This document shows, one piece after another, positions 62,901-64,000 of a stretch of 64,000 bases of DNA. The translations under genes and the position numbers were made by a program. Each line of letters starts with the position of its first letter. Position 1 is the stretch's first letter. A model generated the notes under the pieces. The model saw only the letters and a list, made by a program, of their open reading frames with translations, was not told the DNA's origin and ran no database searches. The stretch covers positions 248,001-312,000 of the forward strand of contig NZ_JACOPW010000006.1 of the NCBI RefSeq assembly GCF_015461845.1, in the 5' to 3' direction. This DNA comes from Pseudomonas mucoides (GTDB lineage: Bacteria; Pseudomonadota; Gammaproteobacteria; Pseudomonadales; Pseudomonadaceae).

Positions 62901-64000
62901 CGTCCCAAACTTCCGGCAGCTCGCGCTCGACCATCTTCTTGGCAGCTTTGATGGTGGTCGCAAGACCACGCATTTCCAGCTTGCCGAAAATGAACGGCTT
63001 GAACAGCTCGAGAGCCATCTTCTTCGGCAGACCGCACTGGTGCAGACGCAGGGTCGGACCTACGGTAATTACCGAACGACCGGAGTAGTCAACACGCTTA
63101 CCGAGCAAGTTCTGACGGAAACGACCTTGCTTACCCTTGATCATGTCAGCCAGGGATTTCAGAGGACGCTTGTTGGAACCGGTGATAGCGCGGCCACGAC
63201 GACCGTTGTCGAGCAGTGCGTCGACGGCTTCCTGCAACATACGCTTTTCGTTGCGCACGATGATGTCCGGAGCGGACAGATCAAGCAGGCGCTTCAAGCG
63301 GTTGTTACGGTTGATCACTCGACGATACAGATCGTTGAGGTCGGAAGTCGCGAAGCGACCGCCATCCAGCGGGACCAGTGGACGCAGATCTGGCGGCAGA
63401 ACCGGCAGAACGGTCAGCACCATCCACTCTGGGAGGTTGCCGGAACCCTGGAAGGCTTCCATCAACTTCAGACGCTTGGACAGCTTCTTGATTTTGGTTT
63501 CGGAGTTGGTTTGCGGAATTTCTTCACGCAGACGGCCAATCTCGTGTTCCAGGTCGATAGCGTGCAGCAGCTCACGGACAGCTTCGGCACCCATGCGGGC
63601 ATCGAAATCGTCGCCGAACTCTTCCAGCGCTTCGAAGTACTGCTCGTCGTTGAGCAGCTGACCTTTTTCAAGGGTGGTCATGCCTGGATCGATAACGACA
63701 TAGCTCTCGAAGTAGAGAACGCGTTCGATATCACGCAGGGTCATGTCCATCAGCAAGCCGATACGCGACGGCAGCGATTTCAGGAACCAGATGTGGGCAA
63801 CTGGCGAGGCCAGTTCGATGTGCGCCATGCGCTCACGACGAACTTTAGCCAGCGCGACTTCAACGCCGCACTTCTCGCAGATCACACCACGGTGCTTCAA
63901 GCGCTTGTACTTACCGCACAGGCACTCGTAATCCTTTACCGGGCCAAAGATCTTGGCGCAGAACAGGCCGTCACGTTCAGGTTTGAACGTACGGTAGTTA
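59932..64000 (-). CDS. rpoC: RNA polymerase beta' subunit (5' end outside the window)
   Basis: The reading frame is open from the stop at 59932 to the right edge and continues beyond it; about 1356 residues are present and some 44 N-terminal residues are missing by comparison with E. coli (the window begins at NYRTFKPERDGLFC). The N-terminal zinc ribbon (CLCGKYKRLKHRGVICEKC), the catalytic Mg motif NADFDGDQ (62737-62760) and the trigger-loop region are intact. Followed by the str operon. No terminator is evident between rpoC and rpsL, so partial read-through is expected. Confidence 0.98.
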   Translation of the reverse strand, partial: NYRTFKPERDGLFCAKIFGPVKDYECLCGKYKRLKHRGVICEKCGVEVALAKVRRERMAHIELASPVAHIWFLKSLPSRIGLLMDMTLRDIERVLYFESYVVIDPGMTTLEKGQLLNDEQYFEALEEFGDDFDARMGAEAVRELLHAIDLEHEIGRLREEIPQTNSETKIKKLSKRLKLMEAFQGSGNLPEWMVLTVLPVLPPDLRPLVPLDGGRFATSDLNDLYRRVINRNNRLKRLLDLSAPDIIVRNEKRMLQEAVDALLDNGRRGRAITGSNKRPLKSLADMIKGKQGRFRQNLLGKRVDYSGRSVITVGPTLRLHQCGLPKKMALELFKPFIFGKLEMRGLATTIKAAKKMVERELPEVWDVLAEVIREHPVLLNRAPTLHRLGIQAFEPVLIEGKAIQLHPLVCAAYNADFDGDQMAVHVPLTLEAQLEARALMMSTNNILSPANGEPIIVPSQDVVLGLYYMTREAINAKGEGRVFADLQEVDRVFRAGEAALHAKVKVRINETVNDRDGGSVKNTRIVDTTVGRALLFQVVPPGLSYDVVNQPMKKKAISKLINQCYRVVGLKETVIFADQLMYTGFAYSTISGVSIGVNDFVIPDEKARIIGAATDEVKEIESQYASGLVTQGEKYNKVIDLWSKANDEVSKAMMANLSKEKVIDRHGVEVDQESFNSMYMMADSGARGSAAQIRQLAGMRGLMAKPDGSIIETPITANFREGLSVLQYFISTHGARKGLADTALKTANSGYLTRRLVDVAQDLVVTEIDCGTEHGLVMTPHIEGGDVVEPLGERVLGRVIARDVFKPGTEEIIVPAGTLVDEKWVEFIELNSIDEVIVRSPISCETRYGICAKCYGRDLARGHQVNIGEAVGVIAAQSIGEPGTQLTMRTFHIGGAASRTSAADSVQVKNGGTVRLHNLKHVERVDGCLVAVSRSGELAIADDFGRERERYKLPYGAVISVKEGDKVDAGAIVAKWDPHTHPIVTEMKGTVTYVGMEEGITIKRQTDELTGMTNIEVLDAKDRPAAGKDIRPAVKMVDDNGKDLLLPGTDVIAQYFLPANALVGVADGAKIAIGDVIARIPQETSKTRDITGGLPRVADLFEARRPKEASILAEVSGTIAFGKETKGKRRLVITPNDGSDPYEELIPKWRHLNVFEGEQVNRGEVISDGPSDPHDILRLLGVSALAKYIVNEIQDVYRLQGVKINDKHIETILRQMLRKVEIAESGDSSFIKGDQMELTHVLVENERLAGDEKFVSKFTRVLLGITKASLSTESFISAASFQETTRVLTEAAVTGKRDYLRGLKENVVVGRLIPAGTGLAYHSERKRRRDADKPLRVSASEVEAALTEALNSSGN

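Overview
The window is chromosomal DNA of a Pseudomonas, most probably of the P. fluorescens group. Three things point there: the gene order matches what I recall of two P. aeruginosa PAO1 stretches (PA4057-PA4069 and PA4232-PA4269), codon use is GC-rich throughout, and the first 27 kb is scattered with the GTGGGAGCGAGC...GCTCGCGATG class of REP repeats typical of that group. No rRNA, tRNA, CRISPR, prophage, transposase or plasmid gene is visible.

Region 1 (1-8.95 kb): the 5' half of nrdR, a YbaY-type lipoprotein, a protein methyltransferase, the thioredoxin-TPR co-chaperone CnoX, then a zinc-limitation operon (ZrgA-type His-rich periplasmic protein, ABC ATPase, FtsX-type permease, DUF3299 protein) behind a Zur-like site. 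oprG follows behind a well-placed ANR/FNR-type promoter, then two convergent sugar-nucleotide dehydrogenase-fold genes. Region 2 (9-25.4 kb) is mixed housekeeping and accessory content: a large Lhr helicase, an MscS-family channel, an MFS exporter with a perfect inverted repeat upstream, a DUF72 gene joined to a ybhP-clsB-ybhN phospholipid operon, an alpha/beta hydrolase with a DUF3182 gene, and a GlxA-type regulator divergent from an isochorismatase-like hydrolase.

Region 3 (25.4-31.8 kb) is the most interesting part. It is an eight-gene envelope module related to the E. coli yjfIJKLMC cluster: DUF2170, PspA/IM30, rhomboid protease, two-TM K+ channel with RCK domain, DUF2491, DUF350, DUF1190 lipoprotein and a glutathionylspermidine-synthase-like ATP-grasp enzyme. 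Its promoter is bracketed by two copies of the palindrome CTCACGCGTGAG, and the first gene carries an N-terminal extension resembling a ribbon-helix-helix DNA-binding domain, which suggests autoregulation. An OsmC-YcaO fusion gene follows.

Region 4 (34.2-64 kb): ssb, a YajR-like MFS gene, uvrA, a ferritin and catalase, then on the minus strand the continuous block rpoC-rpsL-rpsG-fusA-tuf (str), rpsJ-rpsQ (S10), rplN-rpmJ (spc) and rpsM-rplQ (alpha). Promoters with 17-bp spacers can be placed before rpsL, rpsJ, rpsH and rpsM. Three of them sit against or inside a strong hairpin. rpoC runs off the right edge and nrdR off the left edge.
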